Position numbers and translations under genes: made by a program. A stretch of 62,049 bases of DNA. It comes from Saccoglossus kowalevskii. Its lineage: Eukaryota; Hemichordata; Enteropneusta; Harrimaniidae. Position 1 is the stretch's first letter, and the number at the start of each line of letters is the position of its first letter. Shown here piece after piece: positions 12,427-26,313 of the stretch. Location: the NCBI RefSeq assembly GCF_000003605.2, contig NW_003116451.1, positions 158,924-220,972 on the forward strand, in the 5' to 3' direction. A model generated the notes under the pieces. That model did not search any database. It was given only the letters and a program-made list of their open reading frames with translations, and was not told where the DNA came from.

Positions 12427-12590
12427 TTAAGCGGGGGAGTCGTCACCTGCGCATGCGTCAGATGGCCATAGCGTGTCATTGTTTATAAACAATTGTCTAC
12501 CAATGAACCTTTGCGTTTTTAGCGTGTATTGTTATCGTCGCTTGGGGCTCAGTTCCCGCGCGTGCGCAGGTGACGACCCTCCCGCTTTAA
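12427..12590. mobile_element. MITE with ~30-bp inverted termini and TTAA flanks (family 1)
   Basis: TTAA at 12427-12430 is followed by GCGGGGGAGTCGTCACC and TGCGCATGCG. The right end, read backwards, gives AGCGGGAGGGTCGTCACC and TGCGCACGCG before TTAA at 12587-12590. The inverted ends match over about 30 bases with few differences. The inner part is non-coding. The TTAA target suggests piggyBac-type mobilisation. One copy was found. Confidence 0.75.
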
Positions 12591-12739
12591 GTGCTTTTTA
12601 TTTAGCATGTATACACTCCATCATATTGGACGTCATTAAATAAATCGAAACTAAATCCTATAGTTACTGTACTTTGCAGTATCTCTCAGGCTTTATTTCC
12701 GTTGGGTGGTTAATCTCTGTTCGTTATTAATGTTCGTAT

Positions 12740-13507
12740 TTAAGGTAGAGATGCAGTTTACCTGACAGGTATTTTAATTAGTTAATTAGGAAACCAAAAT
12801 GACCTCCCTTGTCCACAAAACCACACATTTTTGGAAAGCTTATTGTATGAATTTAAAAATTTTGTTAGTATTTTTTTTATGGACACTGTAGTTTGAAATA
12901 TGCACAAAAATGTGCTTTTTTGGTCAAAAGTGATTTAAAAAATAGCTTCTAAACCATGCTTCTGTTTCCTGTCAAAATTGGTTTATGGGTACATCTGTTC
13001 ACTATGAAGAAAGTGCCGTCTTGAAAACGGTCTACCAGTTGTCAATTTTGCAGGGCAGCAGCTCAAATTTCACTACTTCAAGTTTATGCATAAATTAACA
13101 CCCATGCTAGTTGTCTGTACGATTGTTGTAACACTGTTCAACCAAAAACAATGCCCCAACGGCGTTTTGAAGATAAACACATTGCCAATCATTTGTGAAA
13201 ATTTCAAAACGATAAATCAAAGCGTCTAGGAACTATTTTTTAAAGTTCTGGGATGTGCACTAAAAAGAAGCTGAGATAATTGCCAATTTGCATAACCATT
13301 CACTCAGTAAGAAATTTGCTAACGCTCATAATTAAAATGGCTGTAACAGTTCCAAATTTAAATCTATTATCATTTTGTTAAAAGTTAAATATAGTGCATA
13401 ATATGGAGATACCGTCATTTCTTTTTTTCCATGTTTCTTTTTTATTATTTATGTACAGCCTTGCTAAATCTTGCTAAGCAAAGGAGAGAATGTTTGCACC
13501 TGTTATC
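12740..13507 (+). mobile_element. TTAA-flanked non-autonomous element, copy A (family 2)
   Basis: It starts TTAAGGTAGAGATGCAG at 12740. From about 12880 to 13507 it matches, in reverse orientation, the element at 42011-42753 almost base for base by eye (shared blocks such as ccatgcttctgtttcctgtc and gtttatgcataaattaacac). The match ends after tgttatc, so the right end is missing or replaced. It encodes no protein. With copy B it shows that both termini of this family carry the same TTAAGG-AGATGCAG end. Confidence 0.75.
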
Positions 13508-16500
13508 GAAGATATGTATTTTATCACAAGCGGATGATGTCTCGAATCTGAAATACAAATCAAAAACAATCTATATTATTCTTTTATAGTATTTTGGGTG
13601 GAATATATTAATGTTTATTTTTATCCATTCAGTAGAACACCGAATGTACACTTGTCGAAAATACATGAGTCTAGCAACTAAGGCCGTTTAACTAAAAATA
13701 TCACGCCTGACTTTAATTAGGTTTATTGGCTGTAGCAACGTATCAGAATTGTCTTTGAAATGGTATTGATAGTATATAAAGTGTTCATGATCAAATATTC
13801 ATATTTCCACAATGGTTTTACCAAATACACATGCCACTATGGCTCGGTTTTATATCTCCTAACGCTCTTTTTTACCCGAAGCACAGTTAACGATATGATA
13901 TAGCAAGTCTATATCTGGGATCCCTGTCAAAAACTGTACTAATATTAAAGAATTGACAGACGCTCATTTGAAAACATAGTTTTGTTCAACAAAGCGTACA
14001 CGATTTTGTTTTGCTTTTACTACAGTTAATTGTTTTGGCATTCGCTTTTAGTCATTTTTAAAACTTCAAATAGCGCAATATAATTAAATACAATATTTAT
14101 ATTTGAATTTTTGTATACCATGTATTGAAACGCTGTCAGGTTCGGAATACTTTGACATTGACATTGGTCTATTTAAGTAAATCTTATTCATTTACTAAAT
14201 TGATATTTTAAAATTAGAGTTTTGCTGCATGGGTACAATTATTATATTCAATTGATAACAATGGAAACAATTACATGCAATTATTCAATTATTCAATTAT
14301 AATTATTTAGTTTTCATTTTTGCCTGTGTATTTTGTCCACTAAGAAAATTAGTGAACGTTGACGCGTGTAGACTCGCTGCCGTTTTGCACTAAGGTATCG
14401 CATTTGGCTGATAACAATGGACTGTTCACTGTGATATCCACCAGAATACTACTGTACTATGAGATATAGGCGATAACTAGTGTGTATACGGTTTAATTAA
14501 TAAAAATACTCACCTCTGGGCGTGGTTATTCTTATTATGTCATACCAACTTAACTTTAAGGGCAATTTTGAGGTGCACAAATAACTTTAAAGCGTCAAAA
14601 ACAGTGTTCAAATGTGCATACAGCGTCTGAAACGTACTACATGCAACTGTGGTAAAATAAAATGGGCCCTGGATCGAGTATAATACATCGAGTGGTGGCA
14701 CAAATTGGCATCCATATTCCAGCGTTGCGAAATTTATTCACGTAGTTTCTTTATGTGAGTAACCTACGTGAAGGTAAAATCCTCTCAATTGACATAAATT
14801 CCACAAAATACTGACGCCAATTGAAGCTATACGTCCGAATTCTTATACCTCTATTTTGAACTTATAAAACCTGAGGGTTGCATTTATGTCCGCTACGTTT
14901 GAAGCGCAAAATCTTATTTTTGGCCGATTTTTGTTGACAGGAAGATTCAACCCTTTTGTGTACTACTGACGTTTGAAATTTACATTTGAACACGGGAAAC
15001 CGTGGTGTATCGTCTATTCGCCCACGACTTGAACAATTAAAAACACGCTCCCGTCCATTCAGAACGACGGTTATAATATAACATTTATGGTCACATCGTT
15101 TTCTTATTACATTTTACGAAATATATAAACATTCTATTCAGTTTTATGTGATATTTAGCATGGTAGTAGGTATTTATTGAGTAATCAACTACGTCATCAA
15201 ATATATTCGGTAAATTTCCTGGAGTACATGTTGGTCACTTTCAGATTAAAATTGTACTCAATATTTTAAATAAATCTAAGCCGGTAGCTCCGTATTATTT
15301 AGGTAATAACCAATACTGGTATGCACAGCGATTTCCTAAAAGTATCTTATCACAAAATTAGTAGTGGTTTATACATACTTACTTTGTCATGTTATCGTAA
15401 AACATTTTGTTGTGATTGAAACATTTTTTTGAGTCGCAAAATTATCACGATTATTAAGCCTGATAGCTAAATTGCGCTTTTAAAACATGGCTTTGTCTAA
15501 AGAAGAAAAACGCACTTTCATATATTCTACAACATGACACTCATGTAAAGCTTCAATTGATTGCAGCGTTGTGTTAGCACATAAATTCAATTGAATGTAG
15601 TATTGACCACATTTAACTACTTCTCATCGTCCTGCCGCTACAATTAAAGTTAATTTTAATTAATTTCCTGTATATTGCTGAAATAAACATAATTCCTACA
15701 AAATACAATAATATAACTTTTATGAAACCTCAATATATCGTTGACTGCTTTATTTAGAACGTTGATTCCATATTATGAAAAAAATAAATAAACGGACTGG
15801 GAAAAAAGAACGACATAGTAATTCGTTATTAATGTTGCTGAATTAAAGGATGGGAAATGTGATCTGTTTTAAATTCGTAATGTATATTCGGCACACGCCC
15901 ATTAATTACACGTATGGCGAACCGTACGTGGACTGTATTACCTGTCAAACTTTTCAATGCGTCAATATTGGCTGACATGATATATATCTATCTCAAAATA
16001 TTTTTTTCTTTTTTTTTTAATGTAATTCTATGACACATTACAGTACGAACAAACATGCAAGTCGAGGGTCTGATAAACTAAAACAACAACTAAGTTTTAC
16101 AGTCGTTCACGTTAGTCCATATAACACGCCCTGTAGACTCTTGATTACGCTGACAGCATATGTAAGGTGGTATGGTTTACATTGCGTTTTGTACGTGAAA
16201 GAGATCAATTAAACACATTATGGGATTACATTATGGAGTTAATACTCGTCTAATACTTTAGTTCTTATGGCACGGATGCCGATAGCAAATTTTATAAACA
16301 GACCTTCTAAGCTAAGTCGGATGTCTGCTAACTGAAACTTGGAGGTATTGTGTTATAGGATTTTTCTTTATAAATTGTGCGCCCCGGTGTTAAGTGCCGA
16401 ACAAATATTTTATGTATATGTTATTTATTATACAAAAATAATATATTTTAGTGTTTTTTTGTGGTATTACATTAACAAGCAGGCGGGTACAGGTTTCAAG

Positions 16501-18685
16501 CTGAGTGGTTCATGAGTGGTTGGTGTAGCGTAAATAAGAAGTTCGTGTTCATTATATTTCTAGTATTCAATGTATATTCGTTTATAGTTAGCTATATTTT
16601 TATCATTTTTGTTTATGTTAGTAATTGATCGCAATCATTCTTTATAATTTAAATTACAGTGCACGTGCGTTTGTAAATGCTTCATTACCAGTATGGCCAT
16701 GTTCGAGCAAATTTATTTCCATATTAAATGTGTTATACAGTCCGCCGCTCTCCAGTAACTGTACCATTTTGTCCTCGTCTTGTTGGGTATAACAACCACC
16801 GCTAATCGCAAACGAGTTAGTGTTGTTTCACCATGCAAGTAATCGTTGTAATTCAGTGTGAAATTCTCTTATCGCTGCAATTACATCGGCACCGCCCCAT
16901 GTGCTGTTCTAACGCGCATAAAATACATTTTGATTGCACCAAACCAACTCGTGATATTTTACACTAAAAGAGACAACTGTGAAGTATTGCTCTTTAGTCA
17001 TGCGATAAAGTGTCATACATATCTAACCACACACAATTAACTAACTGAAACGCCATAGGTATATTTTTATTGTAATTATAATTAATTGGATTGTCATGAA
17101 CAAAATCATTATCATAATTCAGCAACAAATTAAAAACACGCATATTTATCTGTTTTGATATTCAATGAAGAATGCGATAACAAATGTTCCCAATATGCCC
17201 ATGTTAATGTAAATCACTTCTTGTCAACAATATCTAATTGTAAATTTCAATAAATTGAATTCATAACATATTTAAGTTTAAATTATTCGTCTGTATTTAT
17301 GTTCCCTCTACGCCATTATGTCGTTATAGTGAGAATATATTTTTTTTTATTATTTAGCATTATGTAACACATTTCAACGTGTTTTTCGAATGACATTTAT
17401 TTTACTGCTTTCGACAAATAAAACACAGACATTCTTATTAATGTGTGGCTTGAGATAGAAATGGCATAATTTTTCATAATCAGATATATTAAAATCGATA
17501 AATACGACTCGGAGGGCACAAATTGATATGGTACTAACAAGTACGACAAGATACAGCAGCTTGCAAGCAATCTACCTTACATGAATACATATGTGTGCAA
17601 CAGGTAATAAGACAATGTAGTATATGTGTGTCGATACATAAAACTGGTAATCAAGCACATATTCGTAGAGTCATAGATCGAAAGGTTCTCCTTAGACCAG
17701 TCTAGTGACACGACTAGTAATGTCGCATTACTGTGTGGATTTATACATTACCAGAAATAGACAAGACGTTGCTGTGGGGAATTGATGTTTTTTTTAGGAA
17801 GGACAACAAAATGTATGCTGCTATTCAACAAAATCAGCAGGTACACACGATAACATCACCATTTATCATTCATTTTCTACGATTTCATATATTTGGTTAT
17901 TCAGGCGGAAATAAAAATTAATGACAATATTTGTTTTACTTCATTTAGCTACATTTGGGAAATTGCTATTATTATTCATTATATATGTTTAATTATACAT
18001 TGTGCAGACTAATTGCATTCTCCATGAATTGAAATTTATAATGTCAATTAAGAAATAAAAACGTTTACTTATTTTATAAATTGATGGTTATATTAATGCC
18101 ACCGTGTTATTAACACTAACGGAATTTCTATATTTAATTAATTAATTTAATAATTAAAGTATATGTATTGGATTCAAATTATTTATATTGATACGGTATA
18201 AAGACGTGGTTTAGTGGTATGTAGATATATGTGATAGATATAAACCACATGATTGGCCAAATATCCACCACGTGACCTTTTCAGTCTTAATTATGATCCC
18301 GAAAGTACGTGGAACCAGAAAGACCACCGCATCAGGAGAAAGATGAGAATTTGAGCTATTTCAGTTTTCACTAAATCCAGTATTGTCACCAACCTAAAAG
18401 ATCGATCACAAAACTGCCTAAATTACTTTGATCAATACGCGCCATACGCATCCCGCCAATGTGTCCAGATTTTGATCGACTTTGTTGTCAACAGAAATAA
18501 ACTAGAACCTCCTCGAAAATGCCAAAACCTTAATAATGATAATAATTTGTTCAAATCCACACGTGGTAACATAGTGGTCATTAATATATCATTTGTAACT
18601 TTGAGTGTCCTATACCAAACCTGTTGTGCGGTTTCTGTTCTATGAATTGTTGTATATGTTGAGCTTATTCTCAAATAATACTAAT

Positions 18686-18770
18686 GTATAGATGCAGGTT
18701 CGTGAGCAATTTGAAGCCCTGAAATTATGTTTTTGCTTGTTTTATTTAAACATTTTTGGCCACACACTGT
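18686..18770 (+). mobile_element. End fragment of family-2 TTAA element
   Basis: Contains atagatgcaggttcgtgagca, matching the terminus of the family-2 element seen whole at 42011. Only about 25 bases match securely and the TTAA is not preserved, so this is a degraded end. Confidence 0.4.
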
Positions 18771-19077
18771 AGATATTGTTGAGATCTACCACCAGCAGGA
18801 CATAATAAAAATACGATTTAAATATCAAAAACCTATGGTATGCAATATTGTTTATATTTTTCCAGTGTTGAAAACGTAAATAAATTTACAGCTAAAACAG
18901 TACATGACTGCATGATACGTCGTCTCTTTTTAATAATAATATAGATAATTAATGTCGTATTTTAAGATGTTTACTTTGGAAAGCGCACCAATATACGCAA
19001 ATTTATAAACATAAGTCCTGGCATAGCTTTTACAGCACAGTATTGTTACTAAACAGACAGGCATTCTATGACTTGGG

Positions 19078-19216
19078 TTAAAGGACGGTAGTCGTCGTGC
19101 CGCGTCATGTTCGATATGGGACTCATAGCGACGTACACAACGCGTGTAAAATACATGTACATTGTTTATTTACATGAAATTCGAACACGCGCTGCGCGAC
19201 GACCACCGCGCTTTAA
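19078..19216. mobile_element. MITE with inverted termini and TTAA flanks, copy 1 (family 3)
   Basis: Lies between TTAA (19078-19081) and TTAA (19213-19216). The left end AGGACGGTAGTCGTCGTGC and the right end read backwards, AGCGCGGTGGTCGTCGCGC, are inverted repeats. The match continues more loosely inward (tgttcgatatggg against tgttcgaattt), so the element could fold into a long hairpin. It is about 139 bases and non-coding. A second copy about 780 bases downstream is nearly identical and in the same orientation. Confidence 0.8.
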
Positions 19217-19860
19217 TCATTTCAAGGCATTTGAAATAAACTGTTTTATCAAATGTTCGAATTTGACAATTAGGCTAATTACACACCTGTCTGAATGTGA
19301 CATGTCTACATAATTAAAATTAAATTTTGTTATGTAGGTCGCTTATGCATGAGCAATATTTAATAATAGTATTGTATATTTTAATCATGAAGATAAAATA
19401 ACAATAATAAAATAATTACTTGAAAACGTCCGGTTCTCTCGTGGTACTATGTTGAAGAGCTACAGGCGTCGTGTGGGTCACGTGATCCAATTACCACTGT
19501 TTTCTCTCATAATAACAAGAATAAATATTATCTGAAAGCTTTGTCGTGATATCTTATTAACTTTTCATTCCCCACTGTGTTCATTTCCTAGCATATTGTC
19601 TTCTACTTCACTCTGTTTTTTCCTCCATGATTCGAGTAGGTTATATTGCAGATGTAGTTCTACTAGTGTGGTCAGTACTACACCAGACTTTGATTTACAG
19701 ATAAATGTCTGTATATCATTTATTTATATGTAAGAATAATAATGTAATTTGCCTACGTCTAAGTGCATCAAAAGCATGGTGTCACAATGTGTCTCGATCG
19801 TATTATATAAGAAAATAATTACGTGTTCTACAAGAGATGTAATTATGTATTTCATTATTA

Positions 19861-19993
19861 ATAAAGGGCGGTAGTCGTTGCGCCGCGTCCTGTTCGATAT
19901 GGGACTCATAGCGACGTGTACAACGCGTGTAAAATACATTGTTTATTTACATGAAATTCGAACACGCGCTGCGCGACGACCACCGCGCTTTAA
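19861..19993. mobile_element. MITE with inverted termini and TTAA flank, copy 2 (family 3)
   Basis: Almost identical to the copy at 19078-19216 (shared blocks atgggactcatagcgacgt and gcgcgacgaccaccgcgct), lacking a few internal bases. The right flank is TTAA at 19990-19993. The left flank next to the terminus is ATAA, with TTAA three bases further out. The high similarity suggests recent movement of the family. Confidence 0.75.
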
Positions 19994-20049
19994 TATAGTA
20001 TAAACTAAAAACAGCCCAGAGTTAGATTTCATAACCTATAGTTAGGCAA

Positions 20050-20380
20050 ATTTGATAATACACGAACAGCTATATGAAAGTAGGTCGTGAGGTCTCTCCT
20101 GGAATTCACTGGATGAGTATCCGGGTACTGAATGAAACTGTGTGACAGCGTGGATGGTTGTTGCTCGAAATTTTGCAAAGGAAGTAAGTGGCAGCCGCAC
20201 GAAAACTTGGGGGGGGGGGTCTTGAATGTTGAAAACTAGACCTTCTGAAACGCTATTTCCAGCATTTAGTGGGACAAATTTTGCTGACACGAAAGGTTTC
20301 AGCTTGATTTGGGGCGCTCCTAACATTTTTTCGAGAAGGGGACCGCCCCCTCTGCCTCCTTCCGGTGCCACCGCCACTGA
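20050..20380 (-). repeat. GC-rich repeat with DNA-transposon-like end
   Basis: On the minus strand it begins CAGTGGCGGTGGCACCGGA and runs into a purine-rich stretch. CAGTGGCGG-type ends are common on hAT-like and similar DNA transposons. Base composition differs sharply from its surroundings and a G9 run lies at about 20211-20219. An open frame of 111 codons crosses it but looks like a by-product of the repeat. No partner terminus was seen on the left, so it is truncated or not a transposon. Confidence 0.35.
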
Positions 20381-21399
20381 GGGTGTGTGATATGCTGATC
20401 AAAACAGCAAAACCTGATACACGTACGAATTGAGAAAATCCCCTTATGGAATGTACTAGTTTATTGCAGCATAGCGTTTGAATCGAACACGTGACGTCAC
20501 CGACTCGTCCGTCCCTGTCACTCGCCGGGCTTGCAAAGATTCACAACTAAAACAATGCCACTTTTAAGGTTTCTGTTTTATTTATGTGCAAAAATAGTAC
20601 ATGTATATAGGCGCTAGTACGTTGAAATATACTGGAATTGCTGACGATTTTGTCATGCAGCGTGCTACATGTATGCTCTATGAAGTGCGTTTTAGCCATA
20701 ACATTTGAATACGGAATGTAGAACGTGCACTACACGGCGGGTGTCAAGTCACGCGAATTTGTAAGAAGCGAATGAAAAGACGAGACCATGTTCCATATTA
20801 GAAACAACCCCGCCATTGTTTACTAGACTTCTCGTGCCTATGCAGGACATACCATTACGTCACAGGGGTGCATAGCATTGCACGTCCTCGCCATGCTATG
20901 TTTACAAGTCAACAACGTTACATCGTTTAATAAGTTCTAAAAAGTCTGTATAAGTATTTCGAGCATGCGATGATATTCAAACATTTCGATTGCAGCTTTC
21001 TTTTTTGTAGTTACATAGTTCATTCAGTCATATATGTTTAGGTTTATATAACGATAACAATGTACTGAAACAATGAACAATCGATTATATTGACAAACAA
21101 TCAATAGTCAATGAAAGAGTGATATAATCAAAACACAATTCATATTACAATATGAAAAGATTCGAATCTGATAGCATACACAAGCCTACCAAGTACAACA
21201 ATCTTCACAACTGTTTGAGGATTCACAGTTGTAGGACTAAACAACTTAAGTTTGAATGAATGGTTTCTTTGATGGGGTCAATATCTTCCTAGAAGTGACT
21301 CTTTTGTTGTACATTCAACTAGTCTTGTTGGTGGTCGTCGTGGCAACTGTAGCAAAAGCATTGTATCAGCAGATATAAATTGAAAGCTTAAGGTTTCTT

Positions 21400-22750
21400 C
21401 TGAGATGTCTTCTAATTGTTCTGTATATTCTCTCATCTTCAGTTCTGACAGTATAAATCCTGAACTTTTAGATGATGATGGTGATGATGATGCATCACCT
21501 TCAGTTAGAATTGAAGAATTTAAGCATAGGTTCTGTGGAAACTGCTTTCTTCATTTAATCAAAAGCCCCATCTTGTTTTTGAGTCTAGTTCCACTCTGTA
21601 TCTGCATGTGTTATTCTTATTATTTGATAAACTTTACCATTTCCATAAGTCTTTATATTGCTGCTACATCCATAGGTTTTTCCATTTTCTGTACGGCTTC
21701 TACTTTTATGGGATCTTGCTTCAAACTCTCCTGTGTTAAGGAATGTCCAATAAAGTTTATCTCTTTGTACTTCAGGTGAAATTTATCTTTGTTTAGCTTT
21801 ATGTTCTCCTCCTTGCATCTATCTAACAGTTTATCATGTTACTACCATGATCATGGTTTGCCTTCTCAATAGTTTTATCACTAGTATGTCATCAGCTATC
21901 TTGCTAGCTCGGTAGATTTTGTAGATTCAGATCAAATTTCATTTCAAATTAATCTGGTGATTAAGTATTTCCGAAGGGCATTCGCAGATAGCAATATCAT
22001 ACCCATAAGGTGTGGAAAGTGGTTAGTAGACTTGACTCATCATCTAATACAATCTGTACAAAACCGTCTTTTAGATCTGCTTTACTGAATACCTTTACAT
22101 TTGCCAGGTCTGGTAGAACATCCTCTATCACTGGTAGTGTTGGTTCAGTCACCTTCCTAATGACAACTAGATTTTCAGTTCTTGCTTCAGCTTATCTTTC
22201 ATGGCCAATGACACTAGCTGTAACTGTCTTGTCTACTTTCAAATAAAGTTTACCACCTATTTTCCCTAAACCATCGAATACATCTTTGTAAGATTTCCTA
22301 AATGTGTTCTTTGGTAAGGCTGACATTATTTGTGCCTTCCCTATCTTCTATAGATGACTTACTATACATACTGCTTGGATATCTCTATTCTTGTTTTATC
22401 CTGTGCATATTTCACTGGCAACACGTTACATGTAGCTCTACTGTCTATTTGCATTTTCACTGGATTGCATTCTATATCCATCGTTACAGCAGCTATCTCT
22501 GTTATGTATGGCGATGTATTCACTACGTTAACTTGGTAGTTATGTTCCAAAGTCAACACTTGATCTCCATCCTTGGATATGCCGATAAAATCAGATGGTT
22601 CTTTGCACTGACTGTATTTTCTTTCTGATTTATGTGCTTGAACATTTATTTGCAAAATGATTGACATGTTTGCTCGAAAACAGAACATTTCTGTTTATTT
22701 AACTCATGTTTTGATCACAAAATTTACAGTCATTCACAGTGATATTTTTA
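21400..22750 (-). mobile_element. Ty3/gypsy LTR-retrotransposon fossil, gag end to reverse transcriptase
   Basis: On the minus strand, reading from high to low coordinates, there are traces of a Gag zinc-knuckle region (about 22750-22630), then a retropepsin-type protease around the DSRAT motif (about 22450-22400), then the start of a Ty3/gypsy reverse transcriptase (about 22260-21990) with the FSKADLKDGF-type block. Weaker traces of the later polymerase region run down to about 21400. The element is broken, with several breaks. No flanking long terminal repeats were recognised, so it is an old internal fragment. Plus-strand open frames in this interval are shadows of it. Confidence 0.75.
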
Positions 22751-24313
22751 GGGATTTCTTATGCTTACAATTGCTTACAAGACGAATATTCATTTCTATT
22801 CACAGTTCGATATAATATCTCCTTTATTTCGTTATTAATCAGCATGTGTGGATTCCAATTTCTTAATTGTCTACACAGCTATCCAATAACATGCGTATTG
22901 TATTCATTCTATTCATTAGCAGTTGCGTGACACCTCGCCCGGTGACGCCAATTTCCCCGAATGACAATGGTATGTCCGCAGAGGCTTTCAGTAGAGCTAT
23001 TACAGAGAACTTAATAAAAAGCGTATTATGGCTTTTGAAATGAGTGTAGTGCGGATGCTTTCTCTCCTGCACTCTTAGCTACAACACCAGAATTCCTTTA
23101 AATGTTAATGTGCTGAAGAATTTTAAATCATTTTTTTGGAGAGACTGGAATGCGACAAACACAAATAATGCCTGTAATAATGTCACTGAGAAGAACCCAT
23201 TGTACAAGATGATACCCTCACAAACATGATACTGGCATAGCACATCTAGTATGTTAATATACATCTGTGCATGTTGTTTATGACCTTAACCAATCACCAT
23301 CGCTCACATGGAAATACACACCTGTCATTGTCTTTGACAGTTTTTGTTAGTCATTGAAAACAGTAAACAAAGCATGGCATAATCTTGTAATTCTTATAAT
23401 ACTCTGGCATTGGTAAATACATAGCTGGTAAATATTAAGAGGCGTTTTTACAAATCAGGTGCTATGAATGCATATATACAAGTTTTTTTTTCCAACAGTT
23501 GCGATGATGAACATCATGAAATTATTATGCGAATTACATAATTAATATGTACATATTTGTACCCAAATCTAATCAAGTCTGGAGTTATTAGTAAGCGTAT
23601 CTGTATACCAAATTTCACCATAGTATTAGTACACACGGCTAGATATCGGAACAGACAAATACTGGTAGTTGTCTGTATGTCATTCAGCCTCCAGTATGTG
23701 TGTGCGGGTGCCAACGATATACATATGATATTGATTCTATCACGAAGGTTGGATGGTGGCCATTTTTTTATGGTAGCTGTGACGATTGTTTAAATTTTCC
23801 TACCAGCATGTGTATGTCTCGGAATAAATATCATGCATGGATCAGCCTTGGGTCACCATCATACCATCTAGCGTACAAATGCTTATCATAAATTATTGTA
23901 TTCTCCAATGCCATACCCTAGTGGATCTATTATTAGCGCATAAGCTTACTTAAATACATACGCGTGTTTATTATAAATGGGGTATTTTAATACAATTACT
24001 AATTCATGAAATTTCTATTAGAAATTTGGGGTTATAAAGTAATAAAATATAACACACAAGCGCATTATAAAAATAAATATTTCGCGGCAACCGGGTTTTC
24101 GTCGTAACACGGGTCTCGCCATTTACACACTCCCCTGAAAAAACACCAAAAAATGAGAGACTGTGTGAAAGTCTAAATCAACCGAGAATACGGCCACAAA
24201 CGTCTCGAACAGCAGCATCACCAATCTTCGGCGGCGATGATTTACGGCGGTTACTTACTCAGAAAACTGTTGACACTCTTTAGATATTATTGGCCATCGT
24301 CATACGAGAAATC

Positions 24314-24441
24314 GGTTATCACCCAATATCGGCGTTTGGTGGGATCGTATCGCCGAGTCTTCGTCTTCGTCTCGTGTGATGTGGCTCAGATGACACCCGC
24401 GTTGACACGTTCCCACCAAGCGCCGATATTGGGCGATAACC
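24314..24441. mobile_element. Foldback / MITE-like element with 31-bp inverted arms
   Basis: Arms are at 24314-24344 and 24411-24441. The left arm begins GGTTATCACCCAATATCGGC and continues to GGTGGGA. The right arm is its reverse complement with two mismatches. The 66-base centre is non-coding. No clear target duplication was seen. It may be a miniature element or a structured RNA hairpin. Confidence 0.7.
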
Positions 24442-25774
24442 TCATAATATCATGCCCGGCCCTTATCGAACAAACATATTCCTTTCATAGATTTAGAACG
24501 GCAAGAGTTCTGAACTGGTTTTAGCCAGTTATGACATAATTTTGCCATTATATTGCAGGGTTTTCCGCTATAAAACATCGATCACGTTATCTACAGCTAG
24601 TATTCCAGCACGGAGAGGAATTTAGGTCTGAAACCCAATTACATTCAAGCGTACGCGTTTTGGTCGGGGTTCGAGCTGTGGTTGTAGTTTAGACCGAATC
24701 TTAGAACGCTCGCGCGTGTTGTTGATTAATATCAAGTCGAATGGCCCTACAAGGTATACACTAAAACCTTCATAGATTGGACCGGCTTTATGACCCTTAA
24801 TCGCACAGATAACACACCCTCGCAAGATCGGGTGCTTCCGCTGTAAAGATTGATAGATTATTTTCTTGAAAATTATATTTATGAGAAATCATAAAATCAG
24901 TTTCAAATCCATACTGAGAATTACAATAAGTACAATGGTAGGCTATACAATCTGCTCTATATACCGCATGACTGTTTTTTTCTTTTATTAAAAAATATTG
25001 ATAAATGATTCATGAATCCAAATGACTGTTGACATTCACGACGCATTGGCAAATTTAGAATGTTTTGCAAGTTTATTGCAGTAACTCGCATAATAGTTGA
25101 AGTAATTACACGCACGCGAGTATTTACATAGCCGCGGACAACCCGCAAATACTCGCGGGCATTACTACATAATTTTGATAGCCAACGAAAACCTCTTCTT
25201 TGTATATTAATGCCGCAAATATCTTCCGGAGTGTAGTGAAATTTTACATTAGAAATATTCAATATAACAAAAATATCAGTACATGTGTTGTCTGCTCATT
25301 AAAACATGGTCACACACACAATTCAATAACAAATATTTAACAAAATTGTCCAATTTAAATTTTTCAACTTGAAAATCGATGCACATTTTTCCATTCGACA
25401 CGCTTCAGATCACGATAACTAAAGTTTGTTTTCGTATATTTTACCACCCAACGAATATAATTCATTCACGGTGTCGTATGTAAGTATCACTATTCGATCT
25501 TGAGCGGATACAGTCTTTGAAGTAATTTTTGGGGGTCTGGCAAGTTATTTATTACTTGTTAGATGAAGTAGGTAATATGATTTGTTAATATTGTAAAGTA
25601 TAGGAATTAGTTACAGTAAGAACCAGTACACCATATGTTTGGGTTCTGCTTGATCGGCAGTCCGTATTCTAAGCACAATCAAACTTAACGTCCATGATAA
25701 GTACAGGTACATCACTGAGAAGATAAAATGTCATAAAGTAGGATAACATTACCACAAGAACTAGTCAATGTATT

Positions 25775-26030
25775 ATAGGTATATTAGAAATATTGTGTGA
25801 CTACCGATGCGATATCCATAATATCGACCGATATGCATGAGACTAAGATGACCGCTAATAAGCCATTTTTTATTTGACGGCGACAAAAACACATTTGTCT
25901 TTTTTTTGATATGATGTCTGGGCATGATGTTCGTGTGAAGTTTTAACTTTATCGGTTCAGGCTTGTCAGATATATACATCTGGAGCTGCGTTCTGTTAAA
26001 AAATGACCGCCAGTCGGCCATATCAGCTCC
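25775..26030 (-). repeat. Interspersed repeat with GGCGGTCATTTTT motif, inverted copy
   Basis: Read on the minus strand it begins gccgactggcggtcatttttt and continues with cctgaaccgataaagttaaa, the same pattern as the repeat at 7640-8180 (gcctggaccgattacattca). It has the opposite orientation to that copy. Confidence 0.5.
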
Positions 26031-26313
26031 TTCATATTAACATTTGTGCATGCGCATCGCATCTCATTTGCATACAGGAACACCGTTCGTTTTTATCGCC
26101 AGTGTATTGCCTGCGATTTAAACTAGTTTATTTTTAGAGCCGCTAGCATTATGGCGAAAATATGGAAACACTTTCATCCAATTTAATGCATAAATGTACA
26201 GGCAGTCAGATAGGCAATACTCTATTGGAACATAATAGATCATCTGGGTAGAAACAAAGTTAATACGATTCAATTTACTCATTTATTAAAGGTTTCTATC
26301 TGCCATGTAAAAT

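Noticed and set aside
18432-18674. Possible Tc1/mariner transposase remnant on the minus strand
   Set aside because: No catalytic motif or helix-turn-helix could be read and no inverted termini were found nearby.
20042-20377. Minus-strand frame of 111 codons with a Gly/Pro-rich start
   Set aside because: Lies over a GC-rich repeat with a transposon-like end; no domain recognised.
22010-22630. Plus-strand open frames over the Ty3/gypsy fossil
   Set aside because: They are complements of the minus-strand protease and reverse-transcriptase region.
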